NCBI GenBank assembly: GCA_038078755.1
Contig: JBBTSQ010000023.1
Span: forward strand, 1 to 19,762
DNA length: 19,762 nucleotides
Source of the DNA: JBBTSQ01 sp038078755
Lineage (GTDB): Bacteria > Patescibacteriota > Minisyncoccia > Phycocordibacterales > JBAYGS01
Reading direction: 5' to 3'
The notes under the pieces were generated by a model, which saw only the letters and a program-made list of their open reading frames with translations, ran no database searches and was not told the DNA's origin. Shown in pieces: positions 1-7,076 of this stretch; position 1 is the first letter of the stretch, and each line of letters starts with the position of its first letter. The translations under genes and the position numbers were made by a program.

Positions 1-756
1 GAGTATAGCAGTAAAGGCTTTTGCGAGCATGGTTTTGCCGGTGCCCGGTGGTCCGTAGAGTGCGATGTTGTGCCCGCCCGCCGCAGCGATTTCCAGTCCC
101 CGCTTGGCTTGTTCTTGGCCTTTGATATCTGAAAAATCAATCGGCTCGTTTTTTGAATGTGTGGAGATTTTTGTTTTAGGAATGGGTGACAATGTTCCCC
201 GAGCGCTTTTTGCAGAGAGAGCTTTTTCATCTTTTGACTTTTGATCAAGATGGGAGATGAGCTCATCGAGTGTCCCGACCGCAAATACTTCGATGTCTGA
301 AATCAATCCCGCTTCCTCGGCGTTTTCTTTTGGCACAAAAGCCTGAGTGAAGCCTTTTTTTCGAGCTTCCTCTACCAACGGGAGAGTGCCTGTGATTGGG
401 CGGATCAAGCCATCGAGTGATAGCTCACCCAAAAATAATTTCTTCTTTGGATCAAAGACGATATCTTCGGCGGCGAGCAGGTAGCCGAGGGCGATAGCCA
501 CATCAAATACTGGACCCTCTTTTTTCAAGTCGGCGGGTGCGAGTGATACCACTACTTTTTGGTTTTTCTGTTTGGGTGAGGTGAAACCAGCGTTTTTGAT
601 AGCAGCAGAGATTCGGTCTTTGGCTTCCCCCACTGCTTTGTCGGGTAGACCGACAATGATAAAGGCGTTCAGACCTTTTGAGAGGTCAGTTTCGACATCA
701 ATAATATGCGGAGTAAGAAGGGTGCTTTGTGCGCTGTAAACCTTGGAAAAGGACAT
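1..756 (-). CDS. comM: ComM/YifB-type Mg-chelatase-like AAA+ ATPase, N-terminal part (gene runs off the left edge)
   Basis: 252 codons are open from the ATG at 756 to the window edge, so the C-terminal part is missing. The N-terminus MSFSKVYSAQS followed by VETDLSKGLNAFIIVGLPD is the ribosomal-protein-S5-fold domain of the YifB/ComM family. The motif ALGYLLAAEDI and the segment FLGELSLDGLIRP are also family hallmarks. Residues around 216-230 read DIKGQEQAKRGLEIAAAGG, and the Walker A loop GPPGTGKTMLA follows near residue 240. ComM proteins are hexameric helicases that help branch migration during natural transformation, acting in the cytoplasm. The Walker B and C-terminal Mg-chelatase domains lie outside the window. 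No clear Shine-Dalgarno sequence precedes the ATG. The family call is secure; the role in DNA uptake here is an inference from the family. Confidence 0.93.
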   Translation of the reverse strand, partial: MSFSKVYSAQSTLLTPHIIDVETDLSKGLNAFIIVGLPDKAVGEAKDRISAAIKNAGFTSPKQKNQKVVVSLAPADLKKEGPVFDVAIALGYLLAAEDIVFDPKKKLFLGELSLDGLIRPITGTLPLVEEARKKGFTQAFVPKENAEEAGLISDIEVFAVGTLDELISHLDQKSKDEKALSAKSARGTLSPIPKTKISTHSKNEPIDFSDIKGQEQAKRGLEIAAAGGHNIALYGPPGTGKTMLAKAFTAIL

Positions 757-848
757 AAAGTAGAGAAAGTTCTAAGTGCTAATTCCTAATTTCTAAAAAC
801 TTATCAAAGTATCTTTTCTGATTTAGAAATTATAATTTAGAAATTAAT

Positions 849-874
849 AAAATCTTCCCCGACGGGAAGATTTT
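849..874 (-). terminator. Terminator of the DksA-like gene, overlapping its stop codon
   Basis: An 11-bp perfect stem (849-859 with 864-874) with a 4-base loop. Read on the minus strand it is followed by an AT-rich run starting TTATTAATTTC. The TAA stop codon of the upstream gene (873-875) lies in the first arm of the stem. Confidence 0.75.
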
Positions 875-1226
875 ATTTAGCGTGTTCCACACAGGTGGAG
901 GCGGCGGGGTTGGCTTCGAGACGTTTTGGGTCGATCGGTTGTTTGCACACAGTGCAGGTGCCGTAAGTGCCAGCGTCGATTTTCTCAAGCGCGGTTTTGA
1001 TTTCGTTGTAACGAATTTCAAGGTCTTTCAAGATAGCAGTATTGTCTTCGTAGTCATCGATTGAATCGGCGACCTCCATACGATCCGCACTGTCTGCTTG
1101 AAACGCTTTTGGTGTCGCCTCCCAGTCATTTGGGTTATTTGGATTGCGTCTCCCTACAGACTTAAGTTCCCCCTCTACTTTTATAAGTTCCGTTTCGAGT
1201 AGTTTTTTGAAATGGTCGGTATTCAT
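873..1226 (-). CDS. DksA/TraR-family zinc-finger protein
   Basis: 117 residues. The N-terminal two thirds is helical and charged, as expected for the coiled coil that enters the RNA polymerase secondary channel. The C-terminal finger reads GTYGTCTVCKQPIDPKRLEA and ends STCVEHAK. The ligands would be C91, C94, C112 and H115: spacing CxxC-x17-CxxH, so the usual fourth cysteine is histidine. Family members bind RNA polymerase and alter initiation together with ppGpp; that role is known for the family and not shown here. The length is close to the TraR/YbiI-like short members and below E. coli DksA (151 residues). A strong -10 box ends 6 bases before the ATG, suggesting a leaderless mRNA. It has its own promoter and terminator, so it is probably monocistronic. 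Confidence 0.88.
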   Translation of the reverse strand: MNTDHFKKLLETELIKVEGELKSVGRRNPNNPNDWEATPKAFQADSADRMEVADSIDDYEDNTAILKDLEIRYNEIKTALEKIDAGTYGTCTVCKQPIDPKRLEANPAASTCVEHAK

Positions 1227-1232
1227 AGAGTA

Positions 1233-1261
1233 AGTATACCAAGAGGGAGGTAGAAAGTAAA
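1233..1261 (-). promoter_or_regulatory. Promoter of the DksA-like gene (leaderless type)
   Basis: On the minus strand: -35 TTTACT (1256-1261), a 17-base spacer, and extended -10 TGG-TATACT (-10 hexamer at 1233-1238). The hexamer ends 6 bases before the ATG, which places +1 on the A of the start codon at 1226. The -35 overlaps a copy of the 13-base intergenic repeat TATACTTTTTACT. Confidence 0.65.
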
Positions 1262-1268
1262 AAGTATA
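1256..1268 (-). repeat. Intergenic repeat TATACTTTTTACT, copy 1
   Basis: Exact copy of the 13-mer on the minus strand, also found at 1346-1358, 8328-8340 and 12775-12787, with a one-mismatch copy at 12907-12919. It lies on one side of a bidirectional terminator and faces copy 2 in inverted orientation. Confidence 0.8.
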
Positions 1269-1295
1269 AAGTATAAAGGGGGATAAGAAATTCTT

Positions 1296-1342
1296 AAAAA
1301 GATGCCCTCGAAATTGCGGAGCAATTTCGAGGGCATCTTTTT
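1296..1342. terminator. Bidirectional terminator between the one-TM protein gene and the DksA-like gene
   Basis: Perfect 17-bp stem (1301-1317 with 1321-1337) and a GGA loop, with five A before and five T after, so it has a U-tract on either strand. The convincing user is the minus-strand gene at 1372-2358, which ends just before it. Confidence 0.88.
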
Positions 1343-1345
1343 CAT

Positions 1346-1358
1346 TATACTTTTTACT
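1346..1358 (+). repeat. Intergenic repeat TATACTTTTTACT, copy 2
   Basis: Exact 13-mer, followed by TTATACTT. Together with copy 1 it forms an inverted pair around the terminator at 1296-1342. Confidence 0.8.
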
Positions 1359-1371
1359 TTATACTTCCATT

Positions 1372-2358
1372 TTACCTCACCAAACTCGCCGAATAGAATC
1401 GACTCAAGATTTCTTTGAAAGTTTGCTCATTGGTGGTGATCACGATCGTATTTTTGTCGATCAAAGAATACAGTAGGCGGATTTTGGTACTGTCGCGGAG
1501 CACTCGAAGATCTTTGTTTTCAAACACCATATCGTTCCAGAGAGTCGGCACCGGTGTACCGACCGGCCAGTCAAAAAAGAGGTCGCGCACATCATCCGCC
1601 AGTCGGTTTTCCCATTCGAGCATGCCGGTGAAGGCGCTTCCGTATGAACGAGTTTTTAAAATAAGAAATGGTTGGTTGCCATCATAGGAGTGGATACCAA
1701 ACATAAATTCAGGATCGAGTGATCGCGACAATTGTGCGCCTACTCGCAGTCCCACCATATCCATAAACTGATCTACCGGCACCAGCACGGTTGCTTGCCC
1801 TTCTTTTTTGGTAGCAAACGGTGTGAGAATTTTGCCGAGAGGCAATGAGCTTACTTTACGCTCACCTATCAACACTTCCTTAAAACGAGTCGGCTCGATG
1901 ATGCTCGTATCGAGCTCTTTTTGAACATCAGCTAAAATAATGGTCTTGACTTGGGTGGTACCGACTCGAATCGAGGTCGAAGCTTCTGGTCTGTCTAAAA
2001 ATAGATACGCAACGATGCTTCCCGCGGCCAAAAAAAGCAATACCGATATTGAGATGGCGATAATTTTGCGCGAATTGTCGGTCGGTATATCGCTCCGCTC
2101 TATTTGATCACGTTTGATTTTGCGGTCTTGTTCGGCGAGGGCGATTTTTGACACCGACATATTGCCGACCTGCACGAATTCGGCCACGTCACTTTCGTAG
2201 GTGCGGATTGGCCTAAGGCCTACGGGCTTTGGTGGGGTATTTCCGCCCGATTCAAATGCTTTCTGGGCAAAGGGATTTGGTGGTCGCACGGGCTCTTGCC
2301 CTGGTACACGGATTAAATCACTGATGCCACCCATTTTTTGAGGAGGTACTTCGTCCAT
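1372..2358 (-). CDS. Conserved-looking hypothetical protein with one transmembrane segment
   Basis: 328 residues. Residues 1-60 are proline-rich and low in order (for example RPPNPFAQKAF and TPPKPVGLRP). A single membrane helix spans about residues 98-121, preceded by a basic stretch (DRKIKRDQIERSD). The C-terminal 200 residues form a soluble domain that would lie outside the membrane if the N-terminus is cytoplasmic. It contains SYGSAFTGMLEWENRLADD and ends with KNTIVITTNEQTFKEILSRF. I do not recognise the family; the layout is that of a bitopic envelope protein. Its extended -10 (TGA-TATACT) ends 6 bases before the ATG, so the mRNA is probably leaderless. It has its own promoter and terminator. 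The coding call is secure; the function is unknown. Confidence 0.85.
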   Translation of the reverse strand: MDEVPPQKMGGISDLIRVPGQEPVRPPNPFAQKAFESGGNTPPKPVGLRPIRTYESDVAEFVQVGNMSVSKIALAEQDRKIKRDQIERSDIPTDNSRKIIAISISVLLFLAAGSIVAYLFLDRPEASTSIRVGTTQVKTIILADVQKELDTSIIEPTRFKEVLIGERKVSSLPLGKILTPFATKKEGQATVLVPVDQFMDMVGLRVGAQLSRSLDPEFMFGIHSYDGNQPFLILKTRSYGSAFTGMLEWENRLADDVRDLFFDWPVGTPVPTLWNDMVFENKDLRVLRDSTKIRLLYSLIDKNTIVITTNEQTFKEILSRFYSASLVR

Positions 2359-2364
2359 AGGGGA

Positions 2365-2373
2365 AGTATATCA
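2365..2373 (-). promoter_or_regulatory. Extended -10 promoter of the one-TM protein gene (leaderless type)
   Basis: Minus strand TGA-TATACT, with the hexamer at 2365-2370. Six bases (TCCCCT) separate it from the ATG at 2358, so +1 falls on the start codon. No good -35 was identified. Confidence 0.6.
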
Positions 2374-2419
2374 GAAGCCAGAGCAGAAGATAAGAAGCAA
2401 GAAAGCAAGATAGACAAGA

Positions 2420-2436
2420 GACAACAGAACACAGAC
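2420..2436 (+). repeat. Purine-rich spacer with a 17-mer repeated near cca
   Basis: GACAACAGAACACAGAC here matches the reverse complement of 15213-15229 at 16 of 17 positions. It sits in a 2371-2490 stretch made almost only of A, G and C, with no gene. Confidence 0.5.
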
Positions 2437-2513
2437 GACAGACAGGAAACTGACAACTTACAACAAACAACTCACAATCAGAATGGAGAAATTCCTAAAT
2501 TATAATTTCTAAT

Positions 2514-2738
2514 GGAGAAAAGCCCACGAAAATTGCTGTAATTTTCGTGGGCTCTTTTCAACGGCTCACTGGTTTTGTCCCAAAACCAGTGAGCCGTTCA
2601 GCCCTTTTGGGGCTAAGTTGAGCCACCGTACGGCGCCATCTTTGAGACACACTCATCAAAGATGGATGATATGAAGGAAGTTAGGCTTTCGGCTAAACCA
2701 CATCTGTATGTGGTCGCCCGAATTTGCTTCAGCAAATT
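2514..2738. other. Hairpin array downstream of pnp
   Basis: This 225-bp gap has no gene and is packed with inverted repeats. They are: 2521-2534/2540-2553 (14 bp), 2560-2577/2581-2598 (18 bp, loop TCC), 2600-2604/2610-2614, the repeat GGCTAAGTTGAGCC at 2611-2624, 2637-2645/2656-2664 (9 bp), CCACAT/ATGTGG at about 2700-2714, and AATTTGCT/AGCAAATT at about 2720-2737. Some serve as pnp terminators; the first has a short T-run on both sides. Such density is more than a single terminator needs. Confidence 0.7.
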
Positions 2739-4913
2739 TTAGGGTACTTCGGGCTTTTGAGGAGGAGTGCTCGGAGGCGTTTTGGGTTTGATAAACATTG
2801 GGTCGGCTAATTTTATCGACAAGCTCAATCGTTTTCGTTCATCTACTTCTTTAATAATCACCGGCACCTGATCCCCTTCTTTCAAAAAATCAGATACTCG
2901 CTCAATTCGAAATGGCGCGATTTCAGACACATGTACCAATCCTTCCGTTCCCGGAGCGATCCGCACAAACGCGCCAAACTCAACCAATTTCACCACCACT
3001 CCGGTAAATCGCTCACCCCGAACATACTCGTGTGTGAGCGCTTCGATACTGGCGCGGGCTTTTTCGGCGGTGCCGTCTTTGCCGGTGATAAATATTGTGC
3101 CGTCGTCTTCAATATCAATCGCATCCACTCGAGTGGAATCTTTAATTTCATTAATCACTTTTCCTCCCGAGCCGATCACGCCTCCGATTTGATCTGGGCG
3201 AATGTGGAGCACGATAATTTTTGGTGCTTTGGCAGAGATATCAGCGCGAGGCGAAGCGATGGCACTCACAATCACCTCCAGAATTTTCAGTCGCGCGATT
3301 TTTGCTTTCTCAAACGCTTCGCTCAAAATCGAAAGTGGAATACTTCCCACTTTAATATCCATTTGGATAGCAGTGATACCGTCTTTCGTCCCTGCCACTT
3401 TGAAATCCATATCGCCATAGTGATCTTCTGGGCCCTGGATATCGGTCAAAATTTTATATTTATACTTTATTCCGCCGAAGGTGGATTTCGCTTTGCTCAA
3501 CATCAATCCCGACGCAATACCAGCGACCGGCTTTTTGATTGGCACACCTCCGTCCATCAGGGCGAGCGTCGATCCGCAGACGCTCGCCATCGAGGTGGAT
3601 CCATTGGAAGAAAGTGCTTCAGACACAATGCGGATAGTGTATGGAAATGCTGATCTATCTGGAATAATCGGTAAGAGCGCTTTTTCAGCCAATGCGCCAT
3701 GACCAATCATTCGGCGATTAGTACTTCCCGCTCGTCCGGTTTCTCCAGTTGAAAATGGGGGGAAGTTGTAGTGGTGCATAAAGCGCTTGTTGTCGGATTC
3801 TTCCATCCCTTCGATCAATTGCGCATCTTTTGGTCCGCCGAGGGTGAGCACCGACAAAATGTGCGTGCCGCCGCGATAGAAAATACCGGAGCCGTGTAGT
3901 GTCGGCGACACTCCTCCCGCTTGCGCAAAGAGCGGTCGGATTTCGTCAATCTTTCTGCCATCCGCCCGTCTTTCTTTTTCGATAGCGTGAGTATGGACGA
4001 GTTCATTTACTTTTTCTTCAAACAAACTTTCTGCAGAGTGTGGAGAAACGTCGGGAAGTGCAGTTGCCATTTTTTCTTTCCATATCGAAAGCAGTTCGTG
4101 AATCTTGCCGTCTCCCGGAAGTCCGCTAAATATGTACGACTCGCATATCGGCACGATGTCTTTCTGCCAGAGGGCTTCCAGTCCTTCTGGAAGCATCGGT
4201 TTCGGTAGTACTTTTTTCTGTTTGCCAATTTCTGCAATCACTTTTTTCTGAAATACTTGGATGTCTTCGATGACTTTTGACGCTTCTTCCAGAGCTTCGT
4301 TTACCGCGTCTTCAGTAGTTTCGTTGCCGCCAAGCTCGATCATCGTGATGTTGCCATCTTTGCCACAAGCCACCAATTCAAATTCGGGACTGGCGCCATC
4401 GCGGATGACATAGGTCGGGTTTACGATCAAGTGTCCGCTGTCTTTCATTTTCACAATACGCACTGCCGATACGGGACCGTTCCACGGAATGTCCGATGTG
4501 CCGAGGGCGAGCGATGCGCCGAGCACGCCCAAAATATCCGGATCATCTTCGTCGATTGAAAGCACGGTGATGATGACCTGCACTTCATTTCGAATCCACT
4601 GATCAAACAAGGGGCGAATGGTGCGGTCGACAATTCTGCCCGACAAAATGGCTTCGTCGGAAGGCTTGCCTTCACGGCGAACATATCGAGAACCCAAAAT
4701 TCTGCCGGAGGCGTAAAACTTTTCTTCGAAATCGACGGTCAGTGGGAAAAAGTCGCCTCCCTCTTTTTGGTATTGAGACATCACGGCAGTGGCGAGGATG
4801 ACCGTATTGCCATAGCGGATGAGCACCGAGCCGTTGGCACGCTCTGCCAAGTCGCTAAAGGTTGCAGTCAGTGTCTTGCCTCCAATGACGGTCGAGAATT
4901 CTTTTTTGTGCAT
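2739..4913 (-). CDS. pnp: Polyribonucleotide nucleotidyltransferase (PNPase)
   Basis: 724 residues from the ATG at 4911-4913 (MHKKEFSTVIGG). A longer frame to 4985 exists, but its extra 24 residues do not resemble PNPase. Two RNase PH domains are present, the first with YGNTVILATAVMS and GSRYVRREGKPSDEA. The second carries the catalytic segment HYGDMDFKVAGTKDGITAIQ with its aspartates. The KH domain follows with IGGVIGSGGKVINEIKD, then an S1 domain (FTGVVVKLVEFGAFVRIAPG) and a proline-rich tail. PNPase degrades RNA 3' to 5' by phosphorolysis in the cytoplasm, and in many bacteria works in the degradosome. The first PH domain is usually catalytically inactive. A probable promoter lies about 30 bases upstream. 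Downstream is an unusually dense set of hairpins, which is of interest because stem-loops stall this enzyme. Confidence 0.98.
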   Translation of the reverse strand: MHKKEFSTVIGGKTLTATFSDLAERANGSVLIRYGNTVILATAVMSQYQKEGGDFFPLTVDFEEKFYASGRILGSRYVRREGKPSDEAILSGRIVDRTIRPLFDQWIRNEVQVIITVLSIDEDDPDILGVLGASLALGTSDIPWNGPVSAVRIVKMKDSGHLIVNPTYVIRDGASPEFELVACGKDGNITMIELGGNETTEDAVNEALEEASKVIEDIQVFQKKVIAEIGKQKKVLPKPMLPEGLEALWQKDIVPICESYIFSGLPGDGKIHELLSIWKEKMATALPDVSPHSAESLFEEKVNELVHTHAIEKERRADGRKIDEIRPLFAQAGGVSPTLHGSGIFYRGGTHILSVLTLGGPKDAQLIEGMEESDNKRFMHHYNFPPFSTGETGRAGSTNRRMIGHGALAEKALLPIIPDRSAFPYTIRIVSEALSSNGSTSMASVCGSTLALMDGGVPIKKPVAGIASGLMLSKAKSTFGGIKYKYKILTDIQGPEDHYGDMDFKVAGTKDGITAIQMDIKVGSIPLSILSEAFEKAKIARLKILEVIVSAIASPRADISAKAPKIIVLHIRPDQIGGVIGSGGKVINEIKDSTRVDAIDIEDDGTIFITGKDGTAEKARASIEALTHEYVRGERFTGVVVKLVEFGAFVRIAPGTEGLVHVSEIAPFRIERVSDFLKEGDQVPVIIKEVDERKRLSLSIKLADPMFIKPKTPPSTPPQKPEVP

Positions 4914-4949
4914 CCGATGTGTGTGGTTAAAAGTAGGGGTAATGATGTT

Positions 4950-4978
4950 AGTGTAGCAAATTAATGTTATGACAGAAA
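4950..4978 (-). promoter_or_regulatory. Probable pnp promoter
   Basis: Minus strand: TTTCTG (4973-4978), 17 bases, then extended -10 TGC-TACACT (hexamer 4950-4955). This predicts a leader of about 30 bases before the ATG at 4913. No Shine-Dalgarno sequence is evident. The -35 is weak. Confidence 0.4.
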
Positions 4979-4990
4979 CGCACATACGTC

Positions 4991-5018
4991 TTTACTTTTT
5001 ATATAATTATGATACTTT
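4991..5018 (+). promoter_or_regulatory. AT-rich promoter region of the radical SAM gene
   Basis: TTTACT (4991-4996), 16 bases, then extended -10 TGA-TACTTT (5010-5018). A perfect TATAAT (5002-5007) and a TATGAT (5008-5013) also lie here, so the exact start is uncertain. The leader of about 45 bases ends in a good Shine-Dalgarno sequence (AAAAGGAG, 5057-5064), unlike most genes in the window. Confidence 0.45.
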
Positions 5019-5069
5019 AATATATAGAAAGATTGAGTACCTTAACATTCAAACTTAAAAGGAGTTTCT

Positions 5070-6566
5070 ATGATTTCGAAACTTGTCGTTAGTTGTGTTT
5101 CTGTTGGTCTTCGTGAGCATGGTCACAACATTTCTTTTTCACCGTGTGCCGCTCAAACCGTTCTATACTCGGTATGCCAATCTCATCCATTCACGGAATG
5201 CCATCTCTTGGATATGGTTCTTCTTGGATTGGATGAAACGATTCAGAAATTGGAATCACTCAAGACTAATGTCTTACTTCTTAGTGTTCCGGTGAGCGGG
5301 TACTGGCATCTTGGAGTCAAGTTGTGCGAGTGGGCACATGCGCGCAACATTCCGATTCTGGTCGGAGGATACCACTTCAACATTGAAGGAAGTCCGATTG
5401 CCAGAATAGCCGCTGAAAAAAGAAAAATCAGCGTGTGTTATGGAGATGGAAAAATTACAGCACCAGCTTTTATCAGTCATGTAATGGATCCTGCCCGAAC
5501 ACCTCTTTCCTCTATACCCAATCTGTATTATTGGGATGGTGAGAGTGCTCGCAAGACATCGTCTACACCTCTTGTTCTTGGATCAACCTATCCGACACTA
5601 CCACTTGAAATACATGACCCTCGATTGTATTGGGACCTTCTCGCGAAGACCCCAATGCATCAAAGTGGTATGGATATGGTGGATGGTTCCCTTGTGGGCA
5701 GGACCCTTGTGGGACCTGAAGTGTTGCTGGGATGCACTTACCGCACTTCTCGTCTTCGGGCTAAGAAATCAGCGTGTGAGTATTGCACCATCACGAGTCA
5801 ATTTGCTAGCGTCGATGGAAAAAAGTTTTGGGAATTGATGTATCAAGCATTCCGCTATGCAACATCAATTCCGTGGACTGGCGCGCCGGCAATTCGGGTC
5901 TATCAGACCAATGATGATATGGGGAGCAATAGGTCCTTTATCAAAAGTGTCTGGGAGAATCGACCGGAATGGTTTCTTGAGACCATGAAGACTGATGTAA
6001 AACTCGGACAACGGGTCTACGCGTGGCACGTTATGAGTGATGATCAAGCGAAGATTCTTGCAGACATAGGTGTGCGTTGGATTTATATGGGGGTTGATGG
6101 GAAGGAAGGTTTTACACCCCATCCTTCCGCTCGACATCCGTTGATCCAGACACTTGAAAATTGTCGCAGGCACGGACTTGTTCTTAACTTGGGGTTTGTC
6201 CTCGGACTCTATGGTCAGACATGGGATAGTATCTACGACTGGTTGCGATTTCGTCACTGGCTCGTGCAACACTATGCTGACGTTATTGCCTACATCAATG
6301 GATGGGTGCACGTCGTCGCCCCAGGTTCTCCAGATTGGGATCGATTGAGTCTTGTCGAGCCGCATCTTGTTGAGTCTGATCTTGGTGATGATTCGTATTT
6401 CCTTGAGAAAGCTCGGGCGATGTTTTTTGGCAAGTGCACACAGTTGTGTAGCTCAGGGATGACTGCCGATCGGGTCCGTTCTCGACTCTATGACCTCGCC
6501 CTTGAGTTTGAATTTGAACGCAATAAACAATCACGAATTCCGCATAGTTTTATGTTGGAACCCTGA
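5070..6566 (+). CDS. Radical SAM protein with a cobalamin-binding-like N-terminal domain
   Basis: 498 residues. Residues about 67-113 (NVLLLSVPVSGYWHLGVKL, then PILVGGYHFNIEGSP) look like the Rossmann-type B12-binding domain of BchE-like proteins, though the DxHxxG cobalamin motif is not seen. Residues 222-239 carry three cysteines, C222, C236 and C239. This gives Cx13Cx2C in place of the standard Cx3Cx2C, with GCTYR and CEYCTI at the two ends. The barrel continues with LADIGVRWIYMGVDGKE and HGLVLNLGFVLGLYGQTWDS, very like the GVESG and FMIGLPGET segments of radical SAM enzymes. Widely spaced first cysteines also occur in YhcC/Elp3-like members. The substrate is unknown. The gene stands alone with its own leader, Shine-Dalgarno sequence and terminator, and opposes its neighbours. 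That and its different leader style suggest acquisition by transfer (inference). Confidence 0.8.
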   Translation: MISKLVVSCVSVGLREHGHNISFSPCAAQTVLYSVCQSHPFTECHLLDMVLLGLDETIQKLESLKTNVLLLSVPVSGYWHLGVKLCEWAHARNIPILVGGYHFNIEGSPIARIAAEKRKISVCYGDGKITAPAFISHVMDPARTPLSSIPNLYYWDGESARKTSSTPLVLGSTYPTLPLEIHDPRLYWDLLAKTPMHQSGMDMVDGSLVGRTLVGPEVLLGCTYRTSRLRAKKSACEYCTITSQFASVDGKKFWELMYQAFRYATSIPWTGAPAIRVYQTNDDMGSNRSFIKSVWENRPEWFLETMKTDVKLGQRVYAWHVMSDDQAKILADIGVRWIYMGVDGKEGFTPHPSARHPLIQTLENCRRHGLVLNLGFVLGLYGQTWDSIYDWLRFRHWLVQHYADVIAYINGWVHVVAPGSPDWDRLSLVEPHLVESDLGDDSYFLEKARAMFFGKCTQLCSSGMTADRVRSRLYDLALEFEFERNKQSRIPHSFMLEP

Positions 6567-6591
6567 TTTCAAATGCGAGTTATTTTTTCGC

Positions 6592-6630
6592 AAGCCCCGC
6601 TCGTTCCGACGAGCGGGGCTTTTTCTTTTT
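6592..6630 (+). terminator. Terminator of the radical SAM gene
   Basis: A 12-bp GC-rich stem (6592-6603 with 6610-6621), a 6-base loop, then TTTTCTTTTTT. Confidence 0.92.
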
Positions 6631-6636
6631 TCAATA

Positions 6637-6645
6637 TGCTATACT
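6637..6645 (+). promoter_or_regulatory. Extended -10 promoter of the small CxxC protein gene
   Basis: TGC-TATACT, hexamer 6640-6645. The predicted +1 near 6652 gives a leader of about 23 bases with no Shine-Dalgarno sequence before the ATG at 6675. Confidence 0.55.
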
Positions 6646-6674
6646 CTACGCAGAAATTCACCGTTCTTCTTTTT

Positions 6675-7010
6675 ATGAAATCAATATTCGTGGATAATTC
6701 TCGTACGGTTGATTGGGGTATCCTTCCCACCCGAGATCTGCCGGAAGCGGAGCAATTTATGTGTCCGCATTGCCACAAGTTTTCATTTTTTTGCGCCGGA
6801 GACTTCCGACTGTTTGCCGCAGTAGCATGGCGAGCCAGTGTAATTGGTTTTTCAACGACATTGGCCCGAAGCAAGGATATTGTCGGTACCGCGCGACTCC
6901 AGTGCGCGCGGTGCACTCGGCATTTCTCACTCCCCCTTCATCTTGAGGTGGTGGAGGCCTATCAAGCTGATTGCGCAATGTGGCCCAAAGTCACCCCCGC
7001 TACTTTGTAG
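6675..7010 (+). CDS. Small hypothetical protein with two CxxC motifs (possible zinc ribbon)
   Basis: 111 residues. An earlier in-frame ATG at 6573 would place the previous gene's terminator inside the coding region, so the ATG at 6675, just after an extended -10 box, was chosen. Residues 30-33 are CPHC (in QFMCPHCHKFSFFCAG) and residues 77-80 are CARC (in LQCARCTRHFSLPL). The two pairs, 43 residues apart, could hold one zinc ion. The segment between them (FRLFAAVAWRASVIGFSTTLA) is hydrophobic. I do not recognise the family. The stop codon (7008-7010) lies inside the second arm of the terminator. It is transcribed alone, from its own promoter. Confidence 0.68.
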   Translation: MKSIFVDNSRTVDWGILPTRDLPEAEQFMCPHCHKFSFFCAGDFRLFAAVAWRASVIGFSTTLARSKDIVGTARLQCARCTRHFSLPLHLEVVEAYQADCAMWPKVTPATL

Positions 7011-7020
7011 CGGGTTTTTT
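6996..7020 (+). terminator. Terminator of the CxxC protein gene
   Basis: An 8-bp stem CCCGCTAC/GTAGCGGG (6996-7003 with 7007-7014), a TTT loop and six T. The coding stop TAG lies in the descending arm. Confidence 0.88.
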
Positions 7021-7030
7021 CTTCAATAAT

Positions 7031-7066
7031 AGAAAAATCCTGAAGCGAGTGAATCGCTTCAGGATT
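7031..7066 (-). terminator. Terminator of the multi-TM protein gene
   Basis: A 13-bp stem (7036-7048 with 7054-7066), loop GTGAA. On the minus strand it is followed by a T-run, TTTTTCTATT. Confidence 0.85.
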
Positions 7067-7076
7067 GCGTAAAGAA

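Noticed and set aside
2931..3653. 240-codon plus-strand frame opposite pnp.
   Set aside because: It is the antisense of a certain gene, with no known motif and an unusual composition.
4914..4985. Extension of pnp to the ATG at 4985.
   Set aside because: The added residues do not resemble PNPase, and a likely promoter lies within that stretch.
5865..6365. 166-codon minus-strand frame opposite the radical SAM gene.
   Set aside because: Shadow of a convincing gene, with no promoter or motif of its own.
5070..6566. Recoded stop codons (UGA as glycine, known in some related phyla).
   Set aside because: All main genes end normally and contain no internal UGA, so the standard bacterial code fits.
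6573..6674. Earlier start for the CxxC protein gene.
   Set aside because: It would put the preceding gene's terminator and this gene's own -10 box inside the coding sequence.
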